The notes below the pieces were generated by a model, which was given only the letters and a program-made list of their open reading frames with translations, did not search any database and was not told the DNA's origin. A stretch of DNA of 64,000 nucleotides from the NCBI RefSeq assembly GCF_900101965.1, contig NZ_FNAP01000010.1, positions 44,174 through 108,173 of the forward strand, in the 5' to 3' direction. Positions 1 to 7,773 of this stretch are shown piece after piece (position 1 is the stretch's first letter; each line of letters begins with the position of its first letter). Position numbers and translations under genes: made by a program. Origin of the DNA: Rhodospira trueperi (lineage in GTDB: Bacteria > Pseudomonadota > Alphaproteobacteria > Rhodospirillales > Rhodospirillaceae).

Positions 1-1
1 A

Positions 2-1525
2 ACCCTGGGGTCCCTGACCTTCCAGTCCGGAACCCTTGGCGGCAACACCATTCCGTTCGGCTTCACGGTGCCCTCTGGCAGCGTCCTGGCGCCGGGCAAT
101 TCCATTGGAACCATGACGGTCAACGGGGACGTCACCTTGTCCAACGGGTCCACTCTGGAAGTCGAGGTGGACGCCGACGGCAACGCGGACCTTCTGGATG
201 CCAGCGGCGCCGTGACGATCCAGAGCGGCGCCAGCCTGAGCATCAAACCGGAAGACGGCACCGCCAGGGGAACCCGGCATGGCTACGAGACAGAGTATAC
301 AATCGTGTCGGCCGACGGCGGCATCACCGGGACCTTCGACACCGTCACCGATCCCTTCGCCTTCCTTGATCCGTCCCTGAGGTATGGCGCCACCGACCTT
401 ATCCTGGTGCTGACGCGCAACAACACGGATTTTTCGTCTCTGGCCCACACCCGCAATCAACGGGTCGCCGCCGAAGGCCTGGAAACGATAGACCCCAGCT
501 CCCCGGTCTATGCGGCCGTCATCGTCCTGGAAACGGGCGAGCAGGCACGGGCCGCTTACGACGCCCTGTCCGGAGAGGTTCACGCGACAGCGGCAACCCT
601 GCTCATGGAAGACGGCGGCCTGCTTCGGGACGCCGCCCTAAACCGCCAGCGCGGACCATCTCTCGGGGCCGGCCCTCTGGACGGCGGCCCCGCCGGTCGC
701 CCGGACACCGGCGTCTGGGCGCAGGGATACGGTGCCTGGGGACAGCGCAGCGGCGCGGGTGGCGTCGCGGGCATCGACAGCAAGACCGGGGGCATCCTGG
801 CCGGAGTGGACATCCCCCTTGGGGACGGTTGGTGGGGTGGCGCGATGCTGGGGTACGGCCACACCGCGTTCGACGTTGACGACCGGGCGTCCTCCGGCGA
901 CGCCGACCTGTTCCATGTCGGCGTTTATGGTGGAAAAGGATGGGACGGCCTGTCGCTTCGCATGGGGGCGACGTATTCCCGGATCGCCCTGGACACCGAG
1001 CGCGCCGTCCGGTTCACCGGGTTTTCCGAAACCCTGACCGCAGATCGGGGCGCCGATCTGGGTCAGACCTTCGTTGAGTTGGGTCAGAGGATCCCCATGG
1101 GTCGCGGCGCCATCGAACCCTTCGGCACTGTGGCCATGGCGGTCTTGCGGACGGGCGGGTTCTCCGAGGACGGCGGCGATGCGGCCTTGTCCTCGGATGG
1201 CGACGTCGAGGTTCGCGGCTTTTCCACCCTGGGCGTGGCGGGCGAAACATCGTTCGACGTTGGGGGCCTGGACGTGACGGTCAACGGACGCCTCGGCTGG
1301 CGCCACCTGTACGGCAGCGGCGCGCCGACCGCCGATCTTCACCTGTCCGGCGGCGACGATTTTGCCGTGGAAGGCGTGGACTTCGCCAGAGACTCCCTGG
1401 TCGCGAACCTGGGATTGACGGTGGCCCTTGGGGCTCAGTCGGAGATGAGCGTGTCGTATTCAGGCAACCACGCCTCGGGATCCCACGACCACGGCGGCAG
1501 CCTCAGGCTCGTGGGGCGGTTCTAG
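2..1525 (+). CDS. Autotransporter outer-membrane beta-barrel domain protein, 5' truncated
   Basis: The reading frame is open to the left edge of the window, so the true start lies upstream and only the C-terminal part, about 507 residues, is visible. It begins in the end of a passenger domain with the motif LAPGNSIGT followed by short beta-strand text typical of autotransporter passenger stems. From roughly position 700 onward the protein is rich in Gly, Asp and aromatic residues in alternating strands, as in the autotransporter beta-barrel family (PF03797), and it ends in Gly-Arg-Phe, the C-terminal Phe expected for BAM-dependent insertion. By family, the barrel anchors in the outer membrane and exposes the passenger outside. 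The passenger function cannot be read because it is cut off. There is no obvious partner gene downstream. Confidence 0.88.
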   Translation, partial: TLGSLTFQSGTLGGNTIPFGFTVPSGSVLAPGNSIGTMTVNGDVTLSNGSTLEVEVDADGNADLLDASGAVTIQSGASLSIKPEDGTARGTRHGYETEYTIVSADGGITGTFDTVTDPFAFLDPSLRYGATDLILVLTRNNTDFSSLAHTRNQRVAAEGLETIDPSSPVYAAVIVLETGEQARAAYDALSGEVHATAATLLMEDGGLLRDAALNRQRGPSLGAGPLDGGPAGRPDTGVWAQGYGAWGQRSGAGGVAGIDSKTGGILAGVDIPLGDGWWGGAMLGYGHTAFDVDDRASSGDADLFHVGVYGGKGWDGLSLRMGATYSRIALDTERAVRFTGFSETLTADRGADLGQTFVELGQRIPMGRGAIEPFGTVAMAVLRTGGFSEDGGDAALSSDGDVEVRGFSTLGVAGETSFDVGGLDVTVNGRLGWRHLYGSGAPTADLHLSGGDDFAVEGVDFARDSLVANLGLTVALGAQSEMSVSYSGNHASGSHDHGGSLRLVGRF

Positions 1526-1607
1526 CCCTCATCTCGACAGCGGATGCGCCCGGCTCTTTCCTCGCGTTCCTCGCGCGACCGCTTCAGACGGCCGCCGATG
1601 GAAGCCT

Positions 1608-1657
1608 TTCGCACACCCAGGATATTCGCAACATTCGCAAAATTTCATGACTTCGCA
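1608..1657 (+). promoter_or_regulatory. Cluster of four TTCGCA motifs upstream of the propionate genes
   Basis: TTCGCA occurs at 1608, 1626, 1635 and 1652, and the middle two form an exact tandem ATTCGCAA repeat (1624-1631 and 1633-1640, 9-bp period). The cluster ends about 100 bp before the first gene of the prp cluster. Regulators of the ScfR/PccR type that control propionyl-CoA genes in alphaproteobacteria bind TTTGCAAA-like repeats, so this is a plausible operator. The assignment is inferred, and no such regulator gene lies in the window. Confidence 0.4.
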
Positions 1658-1758
1658 CGCCAATGCGCGCCCTTTCAGCCCTTAACGGCTCATCGAGCCT
1701 TGTGAATATTGCGGGTCATCGCCTCCCGGCACAAGCGGATTTCCGCCGAAAGGATGTC

Positions 1759-2214
1759 ATGACCGCCGTCTCCGCCCCGATCCCCGCGCCCGACGCACCG
1801 CCGCCGCCGCCGACCACCCGGCTGGTGGAGATGGTGTTCCCGGAGCAGGCCAACCACTACGGCACCCTGTTCGGCGGCACCGCCCTGGCGCTGATGGGCA
1901 AGGCGGCGTTCGTCACCGCCAGCCGTCACGCCCGCTGCCCGGTGGTCATGGCCTCGTCGGAACGCATCGACTTCCGCATGCCGGTGCGCGTCGGGCAACT
2001 CGTTGAACTGGCCGGTACGGTCGAGCGCGTCGGTCGCAGTTCCCTGACCGTCCTGGTGCGCCTGCACGCCGAGACCCTCGGCTCCGGTGCCCGCGCCCTC
2101 GCCGTCGAGGGGCGCTTCCACATGGTGGCCGTCGACGAGACCGGCCGTTCCCGCCCAATTCCGGCCGCCCGTCCGGCCCAGGCCGACACTCTTTTGGAGA
2201 CCGCCCACCCATGA
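1759..2214 (+). CDS. Hotdog-fold acyl-CoA thioesterase, first gene of the prp cluster
   Basis: This is a 151-residue single hotdog domain of the YciA/ACOT type, predicted to hydrolyse acyl-CoA to free acid and CoA in the cytoplasm. ATG 1759 was chosen because AAAGGA lies just upstream; an in-frame ATG at 1663 has no ribosome site and adds unlikely sequence. After a Pro-rich leader (residues 8-18) comes the family signature NHYGTLFGG (32-40). The helix after it reads LALMGKAAF, with Gly47 at the place where YciA-type enzymes usually carry the catalytic Asp, so activity may be altered. The stop overlaps the prpD start (ATGA), which implies translational coupling. A role in relieving propionyl-CoA or methylcitrate-cycle CoA pressure is inferred from context. 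Confidence 0.8.
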   Translation: MTAVSAPIPAPDAPPPPPTTRLVEMVFPEQANHYGTLFGGTALALMGKAAFVTASRHARCPVVMASSERIDFRMPVRVGQLVELAGTVERVGRSSLTVLVRLHAETLGSGARALAVEGRFHMVAVDETGRSRPIPAARPAQADTLLETAHP

Positions 2215-3785
2215 AGCTGCACAGCGTCAGGACCTCCCCCTCCGCCGCCACGCCCGCCCGCCCGGATCAGTTGGCCTGGAAACTCGCCGCCGTGGCCGCC
2301 GACCCGGTGCCGGTGGATGACGACGTGGTGGAGATGATCGGCAACCGCATCATCGACAACGCCGCCGTCGCGGTGGCCTCGCTGAACCGCCGCCCGGTGG
2401 CGAGCGCCCGGGGTCAGGCGATCTGCCATGGCCTGCGCCCCGGCGCGACGGTGTTCGGCCTGTCGCCACACCGCCGCCTGTCGCCGGAGTGGGCCGCGTG
2501 GGCCAACGGCGTGGCGGTGCGCGAACTGGACTACCACGACACCTTCCTGGCCGCCGACTACTCCCACCCCGGCGACAACATTCCGCCGCTGCTGGCGGTG
2601 GCCCAGCATTGCGGGCTGAACGGCGCCGACCTGGTGCGCGGTCTGGCCGCCGCCTATGAACTCCAAGTCAATCTCGTCAAGGGCATCTGCCTGCACGAAC
2701 ACAAGATCGACCACATCGCCCATCTCGGTCCCTCCGCCGCCGCCGGCATCGGCGCGGCGCTGAACCTGCCGGTCGAAACCATCTGGCAGGCGGTTCAACA
2801 GGCCCTGCACGTCACCACCACCACGCGCCAGTCCCGCAAGGGCGAGATTTCGAGCTGGAAGGCCTACGCCCCCGCCTTCGCCGGCAAGATGGCCATCGAG
2901 GCGGTGGACCGCGTGATGCGCGGGGAGGGCGCGCCGACCCCGATCTATGAGGGCGAGGACGGCGTGATCGCCTGGATGCTGGGCGGCCCCGAGGCCGAGT
3001 ACCACGTGCCCCTGCCCGAGCCGGGCGAGGCCAAGCGCGCGATCCTGGACACCTATACCAAGGAACACTCGGCCGAGTACCAGAGTCAGGCGCTGATCGA
3101 CATGGCGCGCCGCCTGGGGCCCCGGATCGGCGACCTGTCGAAGGTCAAGGAGATCGTCATCCACACCAGCCATCACACCCATTTCGTGATCGGCACCGGC
3201 GCCAACGACCCGCAGAAGATGGACCCCAACGCCAGCCGCGAAACGCTGGACCACTCCATCATGTACATCTTCGCGGTCGCGCTTCAGGACGGCGGCTGGC
3301 ACCACGAGGCGTCCTACAGCCCGACTCGCGCCAAACGCCCCGATACCGTGGCCTTGTGGCACAAGATCCGCACCGTCGAGGATGCGGAGTGGACCCGGCG
3401 CTACCACAGCCGCGATCCGAACGAAAAGGCGTTCGGCGGCCGGGTCGTGGTGGTGCTGGAGGACGGCCGCACCCTGGAGGATCAGATCGCCGTCGCCGAC
3501 GCCCACCCCCTGGGCGCCCGACCGTTCGCCCGCGACCAGTACATCGCCAAGTTCCGCGCCCTGGCTGACGGCATCGTCGATGCGCACGAGCAGGACCGGT
3601 TCCTCGACACCGTGACCCGCCTGCCGCGCCTGTGCACCGAGGGTCTCACGGGCCTGACCATCTCCGTCCCGCCGGAGCGCCTGACCTGGAGTGAGCGTCG
3701 CGGACTGTTCGACGGCACACCCGGCGTCCGGGACACCACCGCCTCCCCTGAGGATGTTTCCCCCGTCGTCGCCAAGATCGCCTGA
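2211..3785 (+). CDS. prpD: 2-methylcitrate dehydratase (MmgE/PrpD family)
   Basis: This 524-residue protein has the MmgE/PrpD fold along its whole length, with the conserved stretch ELDYHDTF and SHPGDN at residues 105-122 and the helical and lid regions following. By family it dehydrates 2-methylcitrate to 2-methyl-cis-aconitate in the methylcitrate cycle of propionate breakdown in the cytoplasm. It needs an aconitase-like hydratase for the next step, which is not in the window. It starts inside the thioesterase stop codon and is followed 12 bp later by prpC, so the four genes look like one transcript. MmgE/PrpD proteins also include cis-aconitate decarboxylase-like enzymes, but the citrate synthase-like and lyase genes next door make PrpD by far the best call. 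Confidence 0.93.
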   Translation: MKLHSVRTSPSAATPARPDQLAWKLAAVAADPVPVDDDVVEMIGNRIIDNAAVAVASLNRRPVASARGQAICHGLRPGATVFGLSPHRRLSPEWAAWANGVAVRELDYHDTFLAADYSHPGDNIPPLLAVAQHCGLNGADLVRGLAAAYELQVNLVKGICLHEHKIDHIAHLGPSAAAGIGAALNLPVETIWQAVQQALHVTTTTRQSRKGEISSWKAYAPAFAGKMAIEAVDRVMRGEGAPTPIYEGEDGVIAWMLGGPEAEYHVPLPEPGEAKRAILDTYTKEHSAEYQSQALIDMARRLGPRIGDLSKVKEIVIHTSHHTHFVIGTGANDPQKMDPNASRETLDHSIMYIFAVALQDGGWHHEASYSPTRAKRPDTVALWHKIRTVEDAEWTRRYHSRDPNEKAFGGRVVVVLEDGRTLEDQIAVADAHPLGARPFARDQYIAKFRALADGIVDAHEQDRFLDTVTRLPRLCTEGLTGLTISVPPERLTWSERRGLFDGTPGVRDTTASPEDVSPVVAKIA

Positions 3786-3797
3786 AGGGAGGGCCCC

Positions 3798-4979
3798 ATG
3801 ACCGCCTCTGCACCCCAAACCCCGAAGCCGAAGAAGTCCGTCGCCCTGTCGGGCATCGTCGCCGGCCGCACCGCCCTATGCACCGTCGGGCGCAGCGGTC
3901 ACGACCTGCACTACCGTGGCTATGACATCCTGGATCTGGCCGAGACCTGCACGTTCGAGGAGATCGCCCACCTGCTGGTGTACGGCACCCTGCCGGATCC
4001 GATTGAACTGGCGGCCTATGCCCACCGCCTGAAGACGATGCGTGGTCTGCCGGAGGGGGTGCGCCGCGTTCTGGAACTGGTGCCGGCGGCCACCAATCCC
4101 ATGGACGTCCTGCGCACCGGCGTCTCAGCGCTGGGGTGCGTGCTGCCCGAGGCCCCGGACCACAACCACGCCGGCGCGCGCATGATCGCCGACCGCCTGC
4201 TGGCGTCGCTGGGATCCATGCTGCTGTACTGGTACCACTTCACCCACAACGGCCGGCGCGTGGACGTCGAGACCGACGACCCCTCCATCGCCGCCCACTT
4301 CCTGCACCTGCTGCACGGCCACCCGCCGTCGGAGATGGTGGAGCGCGCGCTTCAGACCTCGCTGATCCTGTACGCCGAGCACGAGTTCAACGCCTCGACC
4401 TTCACGGCGCGCTCGATCGCCAGCACCGGGTCCGACCTGTACTCGGCGGTGGCCGGGGGCATCGGTGCCCTGCGCGGGCCGAAGCATGGCGGCGCCAACG
4501 AGGAAGCGTTCGAGATCCAGAGCCGCTATGCCACGCCCGACGACGCCGAGGCGGACATCCGTGCCCGCGTCGCCGCCAAAGAGGTGATCATCGGCTTCGG
4601 CCACCCCGTCTACACCATCAGCGACCCGCGCAACGTGGTCATCAAAGACGTGGCCCGACGCCTGTCCATGGCCGACGGGGCCATGCGTCTGTATGCCGTC
4701 GCCGAGCGCATCGAGTCCGTGATGTGGGACGCCAAGCAGATGTTCCCGAACCTGGACTGGTTCAGTGCCGTGGCCTATCACCGCATGGGCGTGCCGACCG
4801 CCATGTTCACGCCCTTGTTCGTCATGGCGCGAACCGCCGGGTGGTGTGCCCACATCATCGAACAGCGGACCGACAAGAAGATCATCCGGCCGTCCGCCGA
4901 GTACATCGGGCCGGAGACCCAAACCTTCGTGCCGCTGCGCGAACGGTCTCATCCAGGGGCGGCCTCCCGCGCGGCGTGA
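3798..4979 (+). CDS. prpC: 2-methylcitrate synthase
   Basis: This is a 393-residue protein of the citrate synthase family and of the length usual for PrpC, shorter than the hexameric GltA type. Visible family motifs include the [11 protein letters not shown] region near residue 228 and [13 protein letters not shown] near residue 267, which carry active-site histidines. It would condense propionyl-CoA with oxaloacetate to give 2-methylcitrate and CoA. The start at 3798 is backed by a strong GAAGGGAGG site. It lies between prpD and prpB, which fixes the function better than sequence alone, because PrpC and citrate synthase overlap in activity. A 151-bp gap containing a hairpin separates it from prpB. 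Confidence 0.94.
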   Translation: MTASAPQTPKPKKSVALSGIVAGRTALCTVGRSGHDLHYRGYDILDLAETCTFEEIAHLLVYGTLPDPIELAAYAHRLKTMRGLPEGVRRVLELVPAATNPMDVLRTGVSALGCVLPEAPDHNHAGARMIADRLLASLGSMLLYWYHFTHNGRRVDVETDDPSIAAHFLHLLHGHPPSEMVERALQTSLILYAEHEFNASTFTARSIASTGSDLYSAVAGGIGALRGPKHGGANEEAFEIQSRYATPDDAEADIRARVAAKEVIIGFGHPVYTISDPRNVVIKDVARRLSMADGAMRLYAVAERIESVMWDAKQMFPNLDWFSAVAYHRMGVPTAMFTPLFVMARTAGWCAHIIEQRTDKKIIRPSAEYIGPETQTFVPLRERSHPGAASRAA

Positions 4980-5015
4980 TCACGACCGCCGCGCCTATCC
5001 TCCCCGGCCCTGTTT

Positions 5016-5048
5016 CGTCCACCGACCCTTGGTCGGCGCCGGTGGACG
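5016..5048 (+). other. Intercistronic hairpin between prpC and prpB
   Basis: CGTCCACCG (5016-5024) is exactly complementary to CGGTGGACG (5040-5048), and an inner CCGACC/GGTCGG pair offers an alternative fold. No U-tract follows, so it is not a typical intrinsic terminator. It may instead stabilise the upstream mRNA or partly attenuate read-through into prpB. Confidence 0.5.
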
Positions 5049-5130
5049 ATGGGGGGCGCGGGTGGCCCCCCGTTGGCCTTGCGCACAACCGCCCGCGTCC
5101 CCCCCCTCCACCCCGTCAAGAGGTTCCTCC

Positions 5131-6108
5131 ATGCCCTACCTCGTCGGCGCCGATGGCGCGTCCGAACCCGCCGGAGACCGGTTCCGCGCCCTGGTGAAAC
5201 GGGGCGGTGTCCTCGGCATCCCCGGCGCCCACAACGGCATGGCCGCGTTGCAGGCCAAGGACGCCGGGTTCGAGGCGCTGTACCTGTCCGGCGCCGCCAT
5301 GACCGCGTCCATGGGGCTGCCCGATCTGGGCATCATCACCGTGGACGAGGTGTGTTTCTTCGTCCGTCAGGTGGCGCGGGCCTCGGGCCTGCCGGTCCTG
5401 GTGGACGGCGACACCGGCTACGGCGAGGCCCTGAACGTCATGCACATGGTGCGAGCGTTCGAGGACGCTGGCGCCGCCGCCGTCCATATCGAGGACCAAC
5501 GGCTGCCCAAGAAATGCGGTCACCTGAACGACAAGTCCCTGGTGGACGCGCACGAGATGGCCGCCAAGGTCGCCGCCGCCGCCACGGCGCGCCGCCATCT
5601 TTACGTGATCGCCCGCACCGACGCCGCCGCCAGCGAAGGGATTGACGGCGCGGTGGAGCGCGCGCGCCTGTACGTGGAGGCCGGGGCCGACGCCATCTTC
5701 CCGGAGGCCCTGACCAGTGCCGAGATGTTCCGCGCCTTCGCCGAGCGCCTGCCGGGCGTACCGCTGCTGGCCAACATGACCGAATTCGGCCGCACGCCCG
5801 TGTTCACGGCATCCGAGTTCGAGGCCATGGGCTACCGCATGGTAGTCTGGCCGGTCTCCTCGCTGCGGGTGGCGAACAAGGCCCAGGCGCGGCTTTACGA
5901 AACGTTGGCCCGCGACGGCGCCACCGAGGCCATGCTGCCCGCCATGCAGACCCGCGCGGAGTTGTACGACCTGCTCGACCTCGCCGGCTTCGAGGCCTTG
6001 GACGCGTCGATCGTGCGCTCGGTGGTGCCGACGGCCAACGATCAGAACCCTGACCACGACAGCAGCCGTGCCCCGCTGTTCGGCACGCGCGGCCTGTTCC
6101 GCGTCTGA
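5131..6108 (+). CDS. prpB: 2-methylisocitrate lyase
   Basis: This 325-residue protein belongs to the isocitrate lyase/PEP mutase superfamily. The signature KKCGH is at residues 127-131, with Cys129 the expected catalytic acid/base, and the VDGDTGYG metal/substrate loop precedes it. It would cleave 2-methylisocitrate to pyruvate and succinate, the last step of the methylcitrate cycle. The open frame runs back to 4765, but ATG 5131 is preceded by AAGAGG and matches the usual PrpB start. The C-terminus has a family-like tail after residue 280. The next gene, cbbP, begins only 30 bp downstream, so read-through is likely. Confidence 0.94.
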   Translation: MPYLVGADGASEPAGDRFRALVKRGGVLGIPGAHNGMAALQAKDAGFEALYLSGAAMTASMGLPDLGIITVDEVCFFVRQVARASGLPVLVDGDTGYGEALNVMHMVRAFEDAGAAAVHIEDQRLPKKCGHLNDKSLVDAHEMAAKVAAAATARRHLYVIARTDAAASEGIDGAVERARLYVEAGADAIFPEALTSAEMFRAFAERLPGVPLLANMTEFGRTPVFTASEFEAMGYRMVVWPVSSLRVANKAQARLYETLARDGATEAMLPAMQTRAELYDLLDLAGFEALDASIVRSVVPTANDQNPDHDSSRAPLFGTRGLFRV

Positions 6109-6138
6109 CCGCGTCTCTCGCCAGAAGGACCGTTCCTC

Positions 6139-7020
6139 TTGTCTCGCCTGCATCCCATCATTTCCGTGACCGGATCGTCCGGCGCCGGGACCTCCACCGT
6201 GAAGCACACGTTCGAGGAGATCTTCCGACGCGAGGGCGTGACCGCCGCCATGATCGAGGGCGATGCCTTCCATCGTCACGACCGCGCGGCGATGAAGGCC
6301 GAGCTTGAGCGCCGAACGGCGGAGGGCGACCACACCTTCAGCCACTTCAGTCTGGACGCCAACCTTCTGAGCGAACTGGAGGATTGCTTTCGGATCTTCG
6401 GCGAGACCGGCCGCACCCGCAGCCGCCACTATGTCCACGACGCCTCCGAGGCGGCGCGGTACGGGGCCGCTCCCGGAACCTTCACCGCGTGGGAGGAGAT
6501 CGGCGCGGGGTGCGATCTGCTGCTGTACGAAGGGCTTCACGGGGCGGTGACAACCGAAGGAATCAACATCGCCCGGCACGCGGACCTGAAGATCGGTGTC
6601 GTCCCGGTCATCAATCTGGAGTGGATCCAGAAGATCCATCGAGATCGTGCCGCCCGGGGGTATTCCGCCGGGGCGGTCCAGGACGTGATCCTGCGCCGGA
6701 TGCATTCCTACGCCAACGTCATCTGTCCGCAGTTCACGGAGACCGACGTCAATTTCCAGCGGGTGCCGATCGTCGACACGTCCAATCCATTCGTCGCCCG
6801 ATGGATTCCGACCGCCGACGAATCGATTGTCGTCATCCGCTTCAAGGACCCGCGCGGCATCGACTTTCCCTATCTGACCTCGATGATCCACGATAGCTGG
6901 ATGTCGCGCGCGAACTCCATCGTCGTGCCCGGGGGCAAGCTGGATCTGGCCATGCAACTCATTCTGACTCCCCTGATTCACAGACTGATCGACCGCGCCC
7001 GCACTGCGGCGCGGCCTTGA
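6139..7020 (+). CDS. cbbP: Phosphoribulokinase (proteobacterial Calvin-cycle type)
   Basis: This 293-residue protein closely follows the octameric class I phosphoribulokinase of purple bacteria. It has the P-loop GSSGAGTST at residues 12-20, the EGDAFHR substrate segment, YEGLHGA, and the long conserved run around VVPVINLEWIQKIHRDR. It phosphorylates ribulose-5-phosphate to ribulose-1,5-bisphosphate, the Rubisco substrate. The start is TTG 6139, about 10 bases after AGAAGGA, and no ATG fits. CbbP normally sits with cbbF, cbbT or cbbLS, but here it follows prpB by 30 bp and is followed by a riboswitch unit, so it is isolated from other Calvin genes in the window. Co-expression with propionate genes is an inference from spacing. 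Confidence 0.93.
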   Translation: MSRLHPIISVTGSSGAGTSTVKHTFEEIFRREGVTAAMIEGDAFHRHDRAAMKAELERRTAEGDHTFSHFSLDANLLSELEDCFRIFGETGRTRSRHYVHDASEAARYGAAPGTFTAWEEIGAGCDLLLYEGLHGAVTTEGINIARHADLKIGVVPVINLEWIQKIHRDRAARGYSAGAVQDVILRRMHSYANVICPQFTETDVNFQRVPIVDTSNPFVARWIPTADESIVVIRFKDPRGIDFPYLTSMIHDSWMSRANSIVVPGGKLDLAMQLILTPLIHRLIDRARTAARP

Positions 7021-7054
7021 CACCGGCCCATCGGACGGGTTTTGCTCAATCGTC

Positions 7055-7252
7055 ATGCGCGACGGTCCCCGCGAGGGGTCAAAAGGGAATCCGGTGCGCG
7101 GCCGCCCCTCATCAAGGGCCGCAAGTCCGGAGCTGTCCCCGCAACTGTCAGCGGTGAAGGGTGCTCATTCCATGCCACTGGGATCCCGGCCAAGGGCCGC
7201 CCCGGGAAGGCGAGCCACCCCATGCCCGCGAGCCAGGAGACCTGCCGCCGCG
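7055..7252 (+). ncRNA. Cobalamin (B12) riboswitch upstream of metE
   Basis: The conserved cobalamin aptamer blocks appear in the right order: GGTCAAAAGGGAATCCGGTG around 7077-7096, then the B12-box-like AGCTGTCCCCGCAACTGT around 7131-7148, GCCACTGGGATC near 7174, GGGAAGGCG near 7204, and GAGCCAGGAGACCTGCC near 7229-7245. It sits between cbbP and the metE unit. Binding of adenosylcobalamin or a relative should lower expression of the downstream B12-independent methionine synthase, as is known for other metE leaders. I could not identify the exact expression platform; GC-rich inverted segments near 7337-7354 are possible parts of it. Confidence 0.93.
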
Positions 7253-7455
7253 CCTATTCCCCTTTTCGGCCGACCGGGGAAGTCGGTGGAGGCCGCGCCA
7301 TGACTCCAGCGTTCGTCTTAAACTCGCGATTCGACCGGCCTGGGCCGGCCTAGGCCTTGCGCCCGCCGCGTCTTCGGTCGCGGCCGGTTCGCCTCTCCTG
7401 CGCGTCGCCGCCACGGGAGCCCGGCTTGGCCGGGACCGACCGAGGCGAGGCGCGC

Positions 7456-7773
7456 GTGGTGGCGTTGCGGCCCCGACCATCGGGCGATGCCTGGGATGAT
7501 CCCGGTCGCCTGATCGACACCTGGATGCACAGCCCCCATCCGCCCGCGCACGACCCCGACACGCTGATCATCGCGTGGCTGGCCGCGCTGCCCCGGTCGG
7601 TGCCGCCCCCAAAGGCAGCGCGCTCGCTGCTGCGTCGGTTGGCGCCCGCGTCCTGCCATTCCCTGTCGGCGGCGCACCGCCGGCTGTTTGATTTGCTGGC
7701 CCATGTGGCCTCCCACACCCGGGTTCCCAACCCGGCCAACGATCCCCACCGATTGGAGAGCGACCCGTCATGA
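7456..7773 (+). CDS. Small uncharacterised protein translationally coupled to metE
   Basis: This frame of about 105 residues lies between the B12 riboswitch and metE. Its stop (TGA 7771-7773) overlaps the metE ATG at 7770, which suggests coupling. I chose GTG 7456, preceded by GAGGCGAGG; the frame stays open upstream to 7357. The product is basic and Pro/Ala/His-rich, with a hydrophobic helix-like stretch around DTLIIAWLAALPR and several conserved-looking Trp, Met and His residues. There is no signal peptide and no motif I recognise. It could be a genuine small protein in the methionine unit or a leader frame that only delivers ribosomes to metE. Codon use resembles the neighbours, but no homology can be claimed. 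Confidence 0.5.
   Translation: MVALRPRPSGDAWDDPGRLIDTWMHSPHPPAHDPDTLIIAWLAALPRSVPPPKAARSLLRRLAPASCHSLSAAHRRLFDLLAHVASHTRVPNPANDPHRLESDPS

Noticed and set aside
1926-3818. Long open frame on the minus strand across the thioesterase and prpD genes
   Set aside because: It is antisense to well-supported genes, low in recognisable motifs and rich in Gly/Arg/Val/His, typical of GC-rich shadow frames.
5016-5048. Terminator after prpC
   Set aside because: The hairpin is strong but lacks any T-run, and prpB follows as the same pathway.
5116-7056. 646-residue minus-strand frame across prpB and cbbP
   Set aside because: It is antisense to two conserved enzymes and shows no domain; it is a codon-position artefact.
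7042-7353. Short plus-strand frames through the riboswitch
   Set aside because: The conserved aptamer explains the sequence; there is no ribosome site and no family.
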